Shown: positions 25,196 to 35,526, counted from the first letter of the stretch. The stretch is DNA of 64,000 nt from Flavobacterium sp. NRK1 (GCF_024054175.1 NZ_JAMXLA010000001.1:617341-681340); one strand, 5' to 3'. Numbers and translations: made by a program. The notes: generated by a model from the sequence alone, not told the origin.

Positions 25196-26530
25196 CTATT
25201 TCCCAAAAACAGCGCTCATTGGATTTTTAGACTTATCTTCTATCGAGAATGCAGCAGGCTGCCCATGTTTTACATTGGCTTCTTCAGTTGCCAAAACTCC
25301 CGCTTCTTCTTCCTGCTTCTCTTTCAGTATATGTTCATCAATCATTCGCTGCAATGTTGCTTCACGTTCTTCTTTCTCCGCCAGTTCCTCTGCTATTTCT
25401 TCTTCTTTTTTAGTAACACTTATTATTATCCCAACAGATATGCATGTCATCCAGATAGAACTACCTCCGCTACTAATTAATGGCAGTGTCTGCCCTGTAA
25501 CAGGCAATAACTCTACAGCTACGCCCATATTGATTAATGCCTGAAATATTATAGGAAAACCAAGACCTACAATAAGTAATTTGCCAAAGAGCGACTTTGC
25601 CTTATGTGCAGTAACCAGAAACCTGAAAAACAGCATAAGATATAATGCCAATACAGCCAATCCTCCTGCCAAACCGTATTCCTCTACTATAATGGCAAAA
25701 ATGAAATCGGATGATGACTGTGGCAGAAAGTTCTTCTGCACACTTTTACCGGGCCCAAGCCCATATATCATTCCTGATGCAATAGCAATCTTTGCTTTCT
25801 CAATCTGATAATCATCTTCATTAGGCTCGTTGGACGAAAAACGCTCTAAACGATTCAGCCAGGTATCTACCCTGTTTGGCATTGCATTAGGAAATGCTTT
25901 TGCAAACAAAACAAACAACACCAGCATAACTACCCCTGCCGCTATTATGGTACCTAAATACCGTAACGGATACCTGCCTACAAATACCAGCATGCACACC
26001 ATAGAAAATATAAGCGCTGCTGTAGAAAAGTTAGCAGGTAGTATAAGTGCCAATATAGCAAATACCGGAATCCACAACTCAAAGAACGACGCTTTAAACG
26101 TCACCTCTTTATCCTGCATTTTTGCAAGATACCGGGCCACATAAACCATAAGCACTATAAAGGCAAGTGCAGATGTTTGGAAGGTAACCCCTATAAAAGG
26201 AACTTTTATCCAACGGCTGGCGTTTGCCCCATCTATTACTGTGCCCTGAAAAAAAGTGTAAACAAGCAACAATCCTACAATAGGGAGTGCTATTTGCGAG
26301 ATACCTTTATAATAATGATACGGTACTTTGTGTACAAAGTAAATAAGACCAAAACCAATAAAAATATGAACCAAATGCTTAACCAAATAACCTATAGTAG
26401 AGCCCTTACCGATAACATATACAAGATTAGTACTTGCACTGAAAACCGGCATGAACGAAATTAGGGCCAGCAGCATTACAAATGACCAGATCCCTTTATC
26501 TCCTTTCAGGTTATTGATTAATTCTTTCAT
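25196..26530 (-). CDS. ftsW: Lipid II polymerase FtsW (SEDS family)
   Basis: A 444-aa multi-pass membrane protein of the SEDS family acting as septal glycan polymerase with FtsI. About ten helices; characteristic segments are DGANASRWIKVP, a FAIIVEEYGLAGG stretch and LPLISSGGSSI near the end. A charged cytoplasmic tail of about 70 residues (EEEIAEELAEKEEREA) extends beyond the usual end. Dcw position, upstream of murG, favours FtsW over RodA. Confidence 0.95.
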   Translation of the reverse strand: MKELINNLKGDKGIWSFVMLLALISFMPVFSASTNLVYVIGKGSTIGYLVKHLVHIFIGFGLIYFVHKVPYHYYKGISQIALPIVGLLLVYTFFQGTVIDGANASRWIKVPFIGVTFQTSALAFIVLMVYVARYLAKMQDKEVTFKASFFELWIPVFAILALILPANFSTAALIFSMVCMLVFVGRYPLRYLGTIIAAGVVMLVLFVLFAKAFPNAMPNRVDTWLNRLERFSSNEPNEDDYQIEKAKIAIASGMIYGLGPGKSVQKNFLPQSSSDFIFAIIVEEYGLAGGLAVLALYLMLFFRFLVTAHKAKSLFGKLLIVGLGFPIIFQALINMGVAVELLPVTGQTLPLISSGGSSIWMTCISVGIIISVTKKEEEIAEELAEKEEREATLQRMIDEHILKEKQEEEAGVLATEEANVKHGQPAAFSIEDKSKNPMSAVFGK

Positions 26531-26585
26531 CGTTTTATTCTTTATTCATTTTGTCTATTGCAGTTAGCAGACAGCCAGATTGCCA

Positions 26586-27917
26586 TTACAAATTCTGAAC
26601 TGCATTTTTAAACTGCTTACCACGATCTTCATAGCTTTCAAACAAATCAAAACTGGCACATGCCGGAGACAACAATACAGTATCTCCTTTTTCAGCCAGT
26701 TTCTGGGCTACTTTTACAGCTTCTTGCATGCTTGCCGTCTCAACCATTACATCTACCACATTGCTAAAAGCATCCATGATTTTTTTATTATCAACACCAA
26801 GACATACAATAGCTTTTACTTTCTCTCTTACCAATGGCATAAGCTCATCATAATCATTACCCTTATCTACACCGCCAACAATCCATACGGTAGGAGTATT
26901 CATGCTGTCCAGGGCAAAAAAAGTAGCATTAGTGTTGGTAGCCTTACTATCATTTATATATTGCACATTTTGTATTTTCAGTACCTTTTCAAGTCGGTGC
27001 TCCACACCCTGAAAATCAGAAAGGCTCTCTCTTATGGTATCTTTTCTTATTCGCATAAGCTGCGCAACAGCCGTTGCAGCCATAGCATTCTTTACATTGT
27101 GCTTTCCTTCTAATGACAGTTCGTGTGTAGGCATGGTAAATTCGTCTTTATTAATATTGCTGATAATAGTATCTCCTTTTAAATAAACTCCGTTTTTAAC
27201 TTCGTGTGTAAGCGAGAACGGAATCTTTTGTGCTTTAATCTTATTGTTTTCTAACCATTTAGAAATTATCTCATCATCTGCATCATATACCAGATAATCA
27301 TCTTTGGTCTGGTTCATTGTTATTCTGAATTTGGCTTCTATGTACAATTCATATTTGTACTCGTAGCGATCCAGGTGATCAGGACTTATGTTGGTAATTA
27401 CAGCTATATGCGGCCTGTAATTTCGTATTCCGTCCAGCTGAAAACTGCTTAACTCTAACACATAGCCCTCATGCTTATTTTCGGCAACCTGCCAGGCAAA
27501 GCTTTTTCCAATATTTCCGGCAAGCCCAACATTAAGCGAACCCTGTTTTAGCAAGTAATGCGTTAGCATTGTTGTTGTAGTCTTACCGTTACTGCCCGTT
27601 ATACCAATAGTTTCTACATCTATAAACTGAGAGGCAAATTCTATTTCTGATATTACAGGAATATCTTTTTTCTTGAGCGCCTTTATTATTGGCGCCTTAT
27701 CCGGAATACCCGGACTTTTCATTACAATATCTGCATTAAGAATAAGTCCTTCCGTATGCTTCTCTTCTTCCCAAGCAATATTATGAAGCCCCAAGACTTC
27801 TTTGTAATTGTATTTTATATTTCCGAAATCGGAAACAAATACATCATACCCCTTCTTTTTTCCAAGGATGGCAGTACCAACACCGCTTTCCCCTCCGCCA
27901 AGCACAACTAGTCTCAT
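26586..27917 (-). CDS. murD: UDP-MurNAc-L-Ala-D-Glu ligase
   Basis: A 443-aa Mur ligase adding D-Glu to UDP-MurNAc-L-Ala. Shows LGGGESGVGTAILG at the N-terminus, GSNGKTTTTMLTHY (ATP site), NISPDHLDRY and the YINDSKATN motif typical of MurD. 3 nt from mraY. Confidence 0.96.
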   Translation of the reverse strand: MRLVVLGGGESGVGTAILGKKKGYDVFVSDFGNIKYNYKEVLGLHNIAWEEEKHTEGLILNADIVMKSPGIPDKAPIIKALKKKDIPVISEIEFASQFIDVETIGITGSNGKTTTTMLTHYLLKQGSLNVGLAGNIGKSFAWQVAENKHEGYVLELSSFQLDGIRNYRPHIAVITNISPDHLDRYEYKYELYIEAKFRITMNQTKDDYLVYDADDEIISKWLENNKIKAQKIPFSLTHEVKNGVYLKGDTIISNINKDEFTMPTHELSLEGKHNVKNAMAATAVAQLMRIRKDTIRESLSDFQGVEHRLEKVLKIQNVQYINDSKATNTNATFFALDSMNTPTVWIVGGVDKGNDYDELMPLVREKVKAIVCLGVDNKKIMDAFSNVVDVMVETASMQEAVKVAQKLAEKGDTVLLSPACASFDLFESYEDRGKQFKNAVQNL

Positions 27918-27920
27918 AGA

Positions 27921-29150
27921 TTATCTTAGTTTTAAGGATACTAATGAAAATATTGCCAATAGTATTGCTACAATCCAAAAACGGGTTACAATCTTACTTT
28001 CATGATATCCCTTTTTCTGGTAATGGTGATGCAGCGGCGACATTAAAAATATTCTCCTGCCTTCTCCAAATTTCTTTTTTGTGTATTTAAAATAGCTTAC
28101 CTGTAATACTACCGAAAGGTTCTCTGCAAGAAAAATTCCGCATAACACAGGTATCAATAATTCTTTTCTTACTGCTATCGCCAGTACTGCAATAACACCA
28201 CCTATAGTAAGACTTCCGGTATCTCCCATAAATACAGTTGCCGGATAGGTATTATACCAAAGAAAACCTATTAATGCCCCTACAAATGCAGTTATATATA
28301 CCGTCATTTCGCCCGAATTGGGTATGTACATTATATTGAGGTAATTGGAAAAAATAATATTACCCGATACAAAAGCGAAAATACCAAGGGCCAGTACTGC
28401 TATTGCCGATGTTCCTGCGGCAAGTCCATCAATACCATCCGTAAGGTTAGCCCCGTTAGATACCGCAGTTATAATAAATATTACTACGGGTATAAATATC
28501 AGCCATGCATAATTTTCATATCCATCACCTGCCCATGAAAGCATTTCGGCATAATCAAACTCATTATTTTTAAAGAACGGAATAGTAGTAGCCGTAGATT
28601 TTTCTTCCAGTCCTGCAGGAGAGATAACATTTACGTTTGCTTCACTGTAAATATTTACTTTACCGGTATCTGTTCTAACAGTAACTGCGGGATGAAAGTA
28701 AAGTATGTATCCTACAATAAGGCCAAGCCCTACCTGACCTACTACTTTAAATTTTCCTTTAAGCCCTTCTTTATCTTTTTTAAATATTTTTATATAGTCA
28801 TCTATAAAGCCAATTGTACCCATCCATAAAGTGGTAATAATAAGCAGCATCACATAGATATTATCAAGCTTCGCCAGCAATATTACCGGTATAAGAGTTG
28901 CTACTATAATAATAAGCCCTCCCATTGTAGGCGTACCTGCTTTTTGCGCCTGTCCTTCAAGTCCAAGCTCTCTAACAGTTTCTCCAACCTGCTGCCTTCT
29001 AAGGAAATTGATAATTTTTTTACCAAAAACAGTTGAAATTAGAAGCGACAATATAATTGCCAGCCCCGAACGGAAAGTTATATACTGAAACACCCCTGTG
29101 CCCGGTATATCTAACTGTTTGTCTAAGTATTCAAATAAATAATACAGCAT
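27921..29150 (-). CDS. mraY: Phospho-MurNAc-pentapeptide translocase MraY
   Basis: A 409-aa integral membrane enzyme that makes lipid I. Contains the conserved [27 protein letters not shown] and FMGDTGSL motifs and the LHHHYQKKG region ([15 protein letters not shown]). It is longer than the typical 360 aa because of an inserted segment near residues 160-220, common to Bacteroidetes. 9 nt from murE. Confidence 0.97.
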   Translation of the reverse strand: MLYYLFEYLDKQLDIPGTGVFQYITFRSGLAIILSLLISTVFGKKIINFLRRQQVGETVRELGLEGQAQKAGTPTMGGLIIIVATLIPVILLAKLDNIYVMLLIITTLWMGTIGFIDDYIKIFKKDKEGLKGKFKVVGQVGLGLIVGYILYFHPAVTVRTDTGKVNIYSEANVNVISPAGLEEKSTATTIPFFKNNEFDYAEMLSWAGDGYENYAWLIFIPVVIFIITAVSNGANLTDGIDGLAAGTSAIAVLALGIFAFVSGNIIFSNYLNIMYIPNSGEMTVYITAFVGALIGFLWYNTYPATVFMGDTGSLTIGGVIAVLAIAVRKELLIPVLCGIFLAENLSVVLQVSYFKYTKKKFGEGRRIFLMSPLHHHYQKKGYHESKIVTRFWIVAILLAIFSLVSLKLR

Positions 29151-29159
29151 ATGTTCCGC

Positions 29160-30620
29160 TTATTTGTTGAGTTGTCCTAAAATCTCTTTTACTGTTTCCA
29201 TATCATCAAAGTGAAAACGTTCACCTTTAATTTCCTGATACGTTTCATGGCCTTTTCCGGCAATGAGTATAATGTCATTTGGCCTCGCCAGCTGGCACGC
29301 TATTTTGATAGCTTGTTTCCTGTCTACAACCGCAAGTGTTTTTTTATAATTTTGTGGCTCAACACCATCTTCCATATCCTTAATAATATCCTCCGGCACT
29401 TCACTTCGTGGATTATCTGATGTAAAAATGGCCTTATCGCTCATGTTAGAAGCTATATGAGCCATAAGAGGCCTTTTGGTTTTATCCCTGTCTCCGCCAC
29501 AACCAACCACTGTTATTAACTGTTCATTGCGTGTACGTATGTTCTCTATAGTACTTATTACATTTTCCAGCGCATCCGGTGTATGGGCATAATCTACTAT
29601 TGCTGTTATTTTAGTATCAGATACTATAAACTGAAATCTTCCTGAAACACTTTCAAGTTCACTCATTAGTCTTAATACTTCCTGGCTTTCCAAACCAAGA
29701 TTAACTGCCGCAGCATAAATAGCCAACAGGTTATAAGCATTAAAAGTGCCTATCAGTTTAACCCAGACCTCCTGTTCATTTATCTTCAGCAATAGCCCGG
29801 ATAGCTGATTCTCTAATATCTGCGCCTTATAATCAGCATAGGTTTTTAAGGCATAAGTAAGTTTTTTGGCTTTTGTATTCTGAAGCATAACCAGGCCATT
29901 CTTGTCATCTACATTTACAAGGCCAAATGAACCTTTAGGCAATTCGTCAAAGAACCTTTTTTTAACATCCCTGTATTCTGCAAAGGTGTTATGGTAATCA
30001 AGGTGATCATGAGAAAGGTTAGTAAAAATACCTCCTGCAAAATGAAGTCCTGCTGTTCTGTTCTGGTGAATACCATGAGAACTCACTTCCATAAAGCAAT
30101 ATTCACATCCGGCATCTTCCATTTCTTTCAGATACCTGTTTATAGTAAGAGAATCCGGTGTTGTATGGGTTGCTTTGTATTCTATATTATCTACCATTAT
30201 TTTCACAGTACTTAAAAGCCCTGTTTTATATCCGGCATTCTTAAAAAGCTGATATAATAATGATGCTATAGTAGTTTTACCATTAGTACCTGTAACCCCT
30301 ACTAGCTTAACATTTTGAGAAGGGTTTCCGTAATAGTTTGCCGCCATGTGCGCTAATGCAGCACTTGCGCTTTTAACTTCTATATAAGTAATACCTTCTT
30401 CTGTCCTTTCAGGTAAAATTTCACAAACAATTGCAGCCGCCCCAAGACTTAAAGCTTTATCAATAAAATCATGGCCATCGCTAACAGTACCTTTAATAGC
30501 TATAAAAACATCGCCCGGCTTTATAAGGCGTGAATCAAACTCAATTTTGTTCACATCAATATCTGTGGCGCCTTTTACCGCCTCAATAGATGTCCTGTAT
30601 AATATATCTCTTAAAATCAC
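29160..30620 (-). CDS. murE: UDP-MurNAc-tripeptide synthetase MurE (meso-DAP type)
   Basis: A 486-aa Mur ligase. ATP site GVTGTNGKTTIASLLY, HLDYH motif and the DNPR motif (TSDNPRSE) that specifies meso-diaminopimelate, so the wall is probably A1-gamma DAP type. The start codon is GTG (30618-30620), overlapping the ftsI TGA by 4 nt (GTGA), the usual sign of translational coupling. Confidence 0.97.
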   Translation of the reverse strand: MILRDILYRTSIEAVKGATDIDVNKIEFDSRLIKPGDVFIAIKGTVSDGHDFIDKALSLGAAAIVCEILPERTEEGITYIEVKSASAALAHMAANYYGNPSQNVKLVGVTGTNGKTTIASLLYQLFKNAGYKTGLLSTVKIMVDNIEYKATHTTPDSLTINRYLKEMEDAGCEYCFMEVSSHGIHQNRTAGLHFAGGIFTNLSHDHLDYHNTFAEYRDVKKRFFDELPKGSFGLVNVDDKNGLVMLQNTKAKKLTYALKTYADYKAQILENQLSGLLLKINEQEVWVKLIGTFNAYNLLAIYAAAVNLGLESQEVLRLMSELESVSGRFQFIVSDTKITAIVDYAHTPDALENVISTIENIRTRNEQLITVVGCGGDRDKTKRPLMAHIASNMSDKAIFTSDNPRSEVPEDIIKDMEDGVEPQNYKKTLAVVDRKQAIKIACQLARPNDIILIAGKGHETYQEIKGERFHFDDMETVKEILGQLNK

Positions 30621-32617
30621 GATAATTCCAGTATTATAGTTTGATCTTTATATATAGCTTCCCCCGGCTGTAACGATTGTTTCTTAACCTTCCCAATCCC
30701 TATAACCTTTACTTTCAGCCCCATGTTACCCAATAGTGCTACGGCATCCATACCGCTCATACCTATTATATTTGGCACAACATTTTTAACTTTTGCCTCT
30801 TTATCATAATAAGAAGCATATAATTTATCCTGCTCTTTTATCTGTCCGTCCAGTTTCTTAACCTTGTTTGTAGAAGGCACATCGGTATATATCTTTTGAG
30901 CTATTCTTTTAAATACCGGCCCCGATACGTCTGCTCCATAATATCCTTTACTGATACTTGGCTTATGGATAACTACAATACATGAATATTGCGGATTATC
31001 TGCAGGAAAATATCCTGCGAACGAAGATGAATAATACATCCCGTCTTTTCCTTTGCCATAATTTACCTGAGCCGTACCTGTTTTTCCTGCCATAGAAAAA
31101 TTAGGTGAATACAGCTTTGAGCCTGTACCTTTTTTCACTACGTTCTCCATTATAGCTCTTACCTGATCTATTGTTTCCTGAGAGCATATTTTAGGATTAA
31201 TAACTTCTTTATCAAATTTCTTAATTGTCCTGTCCCATTCTTTTATCTCCTGAACAAACAACGGCCTAACCAGTTCGCCATTATTAGCTACTGCATTATA
31301 AAAAGCCAGTGTTTGCAACGGTGTCATAGAAACACCATATCCAAAACCCATCCATGGTAATGAAAGTCCTGACCAGTTTTTATCCTGAGGCTGCGGAATT
31401 CTTGGCTTACCTTCTCCTTTTATGCAAACTCCCAGTCTTTTATTAAGCCCGAAAGCATTAAGATGATCTACAAATTGCTGCGGATTATCTTTATAATTTT
31501 CATATACGGCCTGTACAAGTACGGTATTTGATGATAACTCGAATCCTCTTGCAAGGGATATTTTCCCATACCCACCTTTTTTAGAATCTCGCACTTTTCG
31601 GTTATATATAACAAACTCACCTCCGTGGCAATCATAAACATGACTTGTATCCACCTTTTTATCTTCAAGTAATGCTATAAGCCCGGCCAGCTTAAAAGTA
31701 GAACCCGGCTCCTGAGATTCACCTACCGCATAATTTATTGTTTCATAATACGATCCGTTCTCATGCCTTCCAAGATTAGATATAGCTTTAACATAGCCGG
31801 TTTTGGTTTCCATCACTACAACACAGCCGTGATCCGCCTCATAATACTCCAACTGCTTAAGCAATGCATGGTGGGCTATATCCTGAATATAAACATCTAT
31901 AGTAGATACAATGTCGCAACCGTCAACAGGCTCAATTTCATTATTATCGCTAATCGGTTTCCATTGATTTTTAGCAATCTTCTGCATCAACCGCTTACCA
32001 TCTTTACCATTAAGGTATTTGGCAAAAGCGCCTTCAATTCCAACTTCAAGATTTTCTCCGTTAAAACTTACTCTTTCATAACCAATAGTACGTTCTGCAA
32101 TTTTCCCTATAGGATGCTCGCGTATCGTTCTTTGCTCAGTTATTATCCCTCCTTTAAATGCGCCCCTGTTAAAAAGCGGAAAGCTCTTAATACGCAAATA
32201 TTCAGTAAAGCTTAAATCGCGGGCTATTAAAAGATACCTGTTTTTTTTAGCCCTGGCTCTTTTTAACTGACTGTAATAATACTCTGAAGATTCACCCAAC
32301 ATCACAGACAGCGAATCTGCCAACGGTTCCAGGTACTTATTAAAATCTTTATCATTCGGTGCCAGAGCATCAAACCTTATATTATAATTAGGGATGGAAG
32401 TTGCCAAAAGACTTCCGTCTGCCGAATAAACATTACCACGGTTGGCATGTATAGTAACATTTTTAACCGTACGGTCTTTTGCCAGCTGTCGGTAATAGTC
32501 ACCTTCTACCCACTGTATATTAGCAAGCTTTACAGTAACAAGAATAGCCATCACAAATATTGCGAAGGCTACCAGGTAAATCCTGTACGATATTTTTTTA
32601 TCGTTATCTACTGCCAT
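30617..32617 (-). CDS. ftsI: Penicillin-binding protein FtsI/PBP3-type transpeptidase with PASTA domain
   Basis: A 666-aa class B PBP. One N-terminal helix (about residues 12-33), a dimerisation domain (HANRGNVYSADGSLLA), and a transpeptidase domain with SxxK (Ser306, Lys309), SSN (362-364) and KTGT (512-515). A single C-terminal PASTA domain (about residues 605-666, VVPNIIGMSGMDAV start) makes it similar to SpoVD/PBP2x-type divisome proteins. Septal cross-linking with FtsW is the expected role. Overlaps ftsL by 10 nt and murE by 4 nt. Confidence 0.95.
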   Translation of the reverse strand: MAVDNDKKISYRIYLVAFAIFVMAILVTVKLANIQWVEGDYYRQLAKDRTVKNVTIHANRGNVYSADGSLLATSIPNYNIRFDALAPNDKDFNKYLEPLADSLSVMLGESSEYYYSQLKRARAKKNRYLLIARDLSFTEYLRIKSFPLFNRGAFKGGIITEQRTIREHPIGKIAERTIGYERVSFNGENLEVGIEGAFAKYLNGKDGKRLMQKIAKNQWKPISDNNEIEPVDGCDIVSTIDVYIQDIAHHALLKQLEYYEADHGCVVVMETKTGYVKAISNLGRHENGSYYETINYAVGESQEPGSTFKLAGLIALLEDKKVDTSHVYDCHGGEFVIYNRKVRDSKKGGYGKISLARGFELSSNTVLVQAVYENYKDNPQQFVDHLNAFGLNKRLGVCIKGEGKPRIPQPQDKNWSGLSLPWMGFGYGVSMTPLQTLAFYNAVANNGELVRPLFVQEIKEWDRTIKKFDKEVINPKICSQETIDQVRAIMENVVKKGTGSKLYSPNFSMAGKTGTAQVNYGKGKDGMYYSSSFAGYFPADNPQYSCIVVIHKPSISKGYYGADVSGPVFKRIAQKIYTDVPSTNKVKKLDGQIKEQDKLYASYYDKEAKVKNVVPNIIGMSGMDAVALLGNMGLKVKVIGIGKVKKQSLQPGEAIYKDQTIILELS

Positions 32618-32955
32618 AACTTTTCAAAAAAACCTTTTTTTTCCTCTTTTACTACTTCAATCTTCTTTGGCGGCACCGATGAAGGATATATTTGCCTTGC
32701 CTCCATTTTTGCTGACACCGTAGATTCCATCTTTAGCTCCATCAATTTGGAACGCATATCTACAAATTCAGACCGAAGTTCTTTTACCTCAGTCTCAAGC
32801 GCACTTATTTTAAATATTTTCTGCTCGTAATTGTGCGAGTTAGCAATCATAAGTATACATACCAGAATAAGAAAAACTATAAAACGCCAGTTTCTCATAG
32901 ATCCCTGATCTACAAGATATTTAGCCTTTAATAGATTTATTACACCACCTTTCAT
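32608..32955 (-). CDS. ftsL: FtsL-like cell division protein
   Basis: A 115-aa bitopic protein with a cytoplasmic N-terminus, one helix (about residues 23-41) and a periplasmic coiled coil (ETEVKELRSEFVDMRSKL) followed by a short tail. FtsL sequences diverge strongly; the topology and place between rsmH (3 nt) and ftsI (10-nt overlap) support the call. Confidence 0.88.
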   Translation of the reverse strand: MKGGVINLLKAKYLVDQGSMRNWRFIVFLILVCILMIANSHNYEQKIFKISALETEVKELRSEFVDMRSKLMELKMESTVSAKMEARQIYPSSVPPKKIEVVKEEKKGFFEKLWQ

Positions 32956-32958
32956 ACT

Positions 32959-33864
32959 TTATTTTTTTTCTGCTACTCTTAGTTTTGCGCTTCGTGCCCT
33001 GTTATTTATTGCTATTTCCTCTTCAGTAGGAATTATAAGCTTTTCAATACTCTTAAAAGGAACTTCAAAGTTGCCAAACATATCACGCTCCGGTTCTCCC
33101 TCAAACAATCCATTCCTCATAAACCGCTTTACCAGCCTGTCCTCAAGCGAGTGGTAAGAAATAACACTTAATCTGCCTCCTTCATTAAGCACTTCTAAAG
33201 ACTGCTCTAAAAACTCCTTAAGAACATCCATTTCCTGATTCACTTCTATTCGTATAGCCTGATAAATCTGAGCTAATATTTTATTGCTTTTGTGCGCCGG
33301 TAAAAATCTGCCCAGCACTTTTTTTAACTGTTCCGAATTTTTTATTGGAGCTGCACGCCTTGCTTCTACAATTGTATGTGCCAATGCAGCGGCGTTTTTC
33401 AGCTCTCCATAATCAAAGAACATTTTTTTTAGCCCCTGTTCATCATAGTCATTTATCACAACAAAAGCATTCAAATCATTCTTTTTACTCATCCTCATAT
33501 CAAGCTCAGCTTCAAAACGGGTAGAAAATCCACGTTCCGGAACATCAAATTGATGTGATGAAACGCCAAGATCTGCCAGAATACCATCAACAGCTTTTAC
33601 ACCATGAAACCGAAGAAATCTTTTTATAAACCTGAAATTTTCAGGTATCAGCACAAAACGTTCATCATCAATAACATTTGCCTGCGCATCTTCATCCTGG
33701 TCAAAAGCAAACAATTTACCACCCGGCCCCAGCCTTCTCATTATTTCCCTTGAATGGCCTCCGCCACCAAAGGTCACATCCACATAAATTCCGTCCGGCT
33801 TAATATTAAGACCATCAACCGTTTCTTTTAATAAAACAGGGTTATGATATTCCATCTTCGTCAT
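32959..33864 (-). CDS. rsmH: 16S rRNA (cytosine1402-N4)-methyltransferase RsmH
   Basis: A 301-aa SAM methyltransferase. Conserved segments: MEYHNPVLLKETVDGL, YVDVTFGGGGHSREI (motif I), ILADLGVSSHQFD and VISYHSLEDRLVKRF. Start at 33864 or, more typical of the family, the MEYHNP ATG at 33855; either overlaps the mraZ end. Standard second gene of dcw clusters. Confidence 0.96.
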   Translation of the reverse strand: MTKMEYHNPVLLKETVDGLNIKPDGIYVDVTFGGGGHSREIMRRLGPGGKLFAFDQDEDAQANVIDDERFVLIPENFRFIKRFLRFHGVKAVDGILADLGVSSHQFDVPERGFSTRFEAELDMRMSKKNDLNAFVVINDYDEQGLKKMFFDYGELKNAAALAHTIVEARRAAPIKNSEQLKKVLGRFLPAHKSNKILAQIYQAIRIEVNQEMDVLKEFLEQSLEVLNEGGRLSVISYHSLEDRLVKRFMRNGLFEGEPERDMFGNFEVPFKSIEKLIIPTEEEIAINNRARSAKLRVAEKK

Positions 33865-34315
33865 CCATTAAGTTACCCATCACCTCTTCAGCCAGATCTG
33901 CAAAATCCATCACCGAATCATCAATAGATTTTTCGTATTTATCTTTATCCCAGATCTCAACAATGTTTACCGCAGACGAAAGCACAATATCTTTATCTAT
34001 TCCTGCAAAAACAAAAAGATCTTTCGGTATCAGTAATCTTCCTGCTGCATCAATTTCAACAACTTTCACTCCGGCTGTAAACCTTCTTATAAAGTCGTTG
34101 TTCTTCTTAACAAACCGATTCAGCTTATTAATCTTCTGCATCATTTTGTTCCACTCTGCCATAGGGTAAAGCTCAAGGCAAGGCTGAAAAACCGAGCGCT
34201 TAAGCACGAAACCATCTTCCAGGCCGGCATGCAGCTGCTTCTTCAAAGGAGCAGGCATCATTAGCCTTCCCTTTGTATCAGCCTTACATTCGTATGTTCC
34301 TATAATGGTATTCAA
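33842..34315 (-). CDS. mraZ: Transcriptional regulator MraZ
   Basis: A 157-aa AbrB-fold protein that binds DNA repeats upstream of its own gene. Two MraZ repeats: GTYECKADTKGRLMMPAPLKK near the N-terminus and VEIDAAGRLLIPKDL in the second half. I choose the TTG codon at 34313-34315 (MNTIIGTYECK) as start. The frame runs back to 34345, but that earlier TTG lies inside the -7 box and would be untranscribed. First gene of the dcw cluster, preceded by a repeat array that is very probably its operator. Confidence 0.93.
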   Translation of the reverse strand: MNTIIGTYECKADTKGRLMMPAPLKKQLHAGLEDGFVLKRSVFQPCLELYPMAEWNKMMQKINKLNRFVKKNNDFIRRFTAGVKVVEIDAAGRLLIPKDLFVFAGIDKDIVLSSAVNIVEIWDKDKYEKSIDDSVMDFADLAEEVMGNLMDDEDGIS

Positions 34316-34342
34316 GCAGTTAGGTTTATAGAGATTACAAAG

Positions 34343-34419
34343 CAAATATAGATATATTTTACCACTTTATACCACTTCCTACCACTTTGTTGATAAGTTT
34401 TAAGGTTTTTTTACCACTT
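34343..34419 (-). promoter_or_regulatory. mraZ promoter with AAGTGGTA operator array
   Basis: The -7 box TATATTTG (minus strand) is at 34343-34350. Upstream are four copies of AAGTGGTA (minus strand) at 34360-34367, 34370-34377, 34380-34387 and 34412-34419; the first three are exactly 10 bp apart. They occupy the place of the -33 element. MraZ in E. coli and mycoplasmas binds comparable GTGG-containing repeats before mraZ, so this is read as the autoregulatory operator. Confidence 0.8.
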
Positions 34420-34685
34420 GAAAAAAAACTCTTACGAAGCTTTAAAACCGAATTTTACAAAAAAGCCCGGGTTACAAAAAAAATGATGAAATATTTATAA
34501 TTTTTTAAGACAACTTAACATGAGAACTACAGAAAATTAAAAATTATAAAATATTGTTAATAACTCTAAAAACTGTGTTTTAGGTGATTAAGACATACTT
34601 TGTTTTTATTTCGGGTAAAAGCGTGCAAAGGTTAAAAAATAACCCAAATATTATGTAGTAAAATTCTTTTTAAGGCAGAATATTA
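34420..34685. other. AT-rich spacer between divergent mraZ and hydrolase genes
   Basis: No coding potential or structured repeat seen beyond the mraZ operator on the left and the hydrolase -7 box on the right. Confidence 0.5.
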
Positions 34686-34693
34686 TATATTTG
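34686..34693 (+). promoter_or_regulatory. -7 box of the alpha/beta hydrolase gene
   Basis: TATATTTG matches TAnnTTTG, 29 nt before the ATG at 34723. Confidence 0.5.
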
Positions 34694-34722
34694 CGATAAT
34701 TGAATTTTGTTTACACCCTAAC

Positions 34723-35508
34723 ATGCACATACCAAAAAAAGAAGGCAAATATACTTACTTTGAAGCCGGCGAAGGAACTCCCATAATTATACTACACGGC
34801 CTTATGGGGGGGCTTAGTAATTTTGACGGCGTAGCTAAGTATTTCCCTCAGCACGGCTATAAAGTAGTTATACCAGAACTACCGCTTTACACACAAAGTA
34901 TTTTAAAAACTAATGTAAAAGCCTTTGCCAGGTGGGTAAAAGACTTTATTACATATAAAGGCTTTAACAGAGTAATATTGCTTGGCAATTCTCTTGGAGG
35001 GCATATAGCCCTTTATCATACTAAAATGTATCCTGAAAAAATGCTTGGGCTAATAATTACAGGAAGCTCAGGCCTTTATGAAAGCGCTATGGGTGACAGC
35101 TATCCGCGAAGAGGCGATTATGAGTATATCCAAAAGAAAGCCGGCGATGTATTTTATGATCCCGCAATAGCAACTAAAGAAATAGTAGATGAAGTTTACG
35201 CTGTAGCTAACGACAGGCTTAAACTTATTAAAACCCTAACTATTGCCAAAAGTGCTATCCGCCATAATATGGCAAAGGACCTGCCAAAAATGCATGTGCC
35301 AACCTGCATTATATGGGGTAAAAATGACACTGTAACACCGCCGGATGTAGCAGAAGAATTTCACCAGCTACTTCCAAATTCTGCACTTTACTGGATAGAT
35401 AAATGCGGACATGCAGCTATGATGGAACATCCTGATGAGTTTAACCGTCTTATGCATGAATGGCTTAAAAAGCTTGATACTGCCCATCATCTGCTTACTG
35501 AAGAATAA
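34723..35508 (+). CDS. Alpha/beta hydrolase
   Basis: A 261-aa alpha/beta-hydrolase fold protein: oxyanion region IIILHGLMGG (about 21-30), nucleophile elbow GNSLGGH with Ser90, acid region WGKNDTVTPPD and catalytic His in DKCGHAAMMEHPDEF. No signal peptide. The substrate cannot be told. Stand-alone gene diverging from the dcw cluster and closed by a strong terminator. Confidence 0.88.
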   Translation: MHIPKKEGKYTYFEAGEGTPIIILHGLMGGLSNFDGVAKYFPQHGYKVVIPELPLYTQSILKTNVKAFARWVKDFITYKGFNRVILLGNSLGGHIALYHTKMYPEKMLGLIITGSSGLYESAMGDSYPRRGDYEYIQKKAGDVFYDPAIATKEIVDEVYAVANDRLKLIKTLTIAKSAIRHNMAKDLPKMHVPTCIIWGKNDTVTPPDVAEEFHQLLPNSALYWIDKCGHAAMMEHPDEFNRLMHEWLKKLDTAHHLLTEE

Positions 35509-35526
35509 GCAAAAATCCTAACATAT

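Noticed and set aside
34360..34419. CRISPR-like reading of the AAGTGGTA repeats.
   Set aside because: Repeats are only 8 bp with 2-bp spacers and no cas genes are present; the position before mraZ explains them as an operator.
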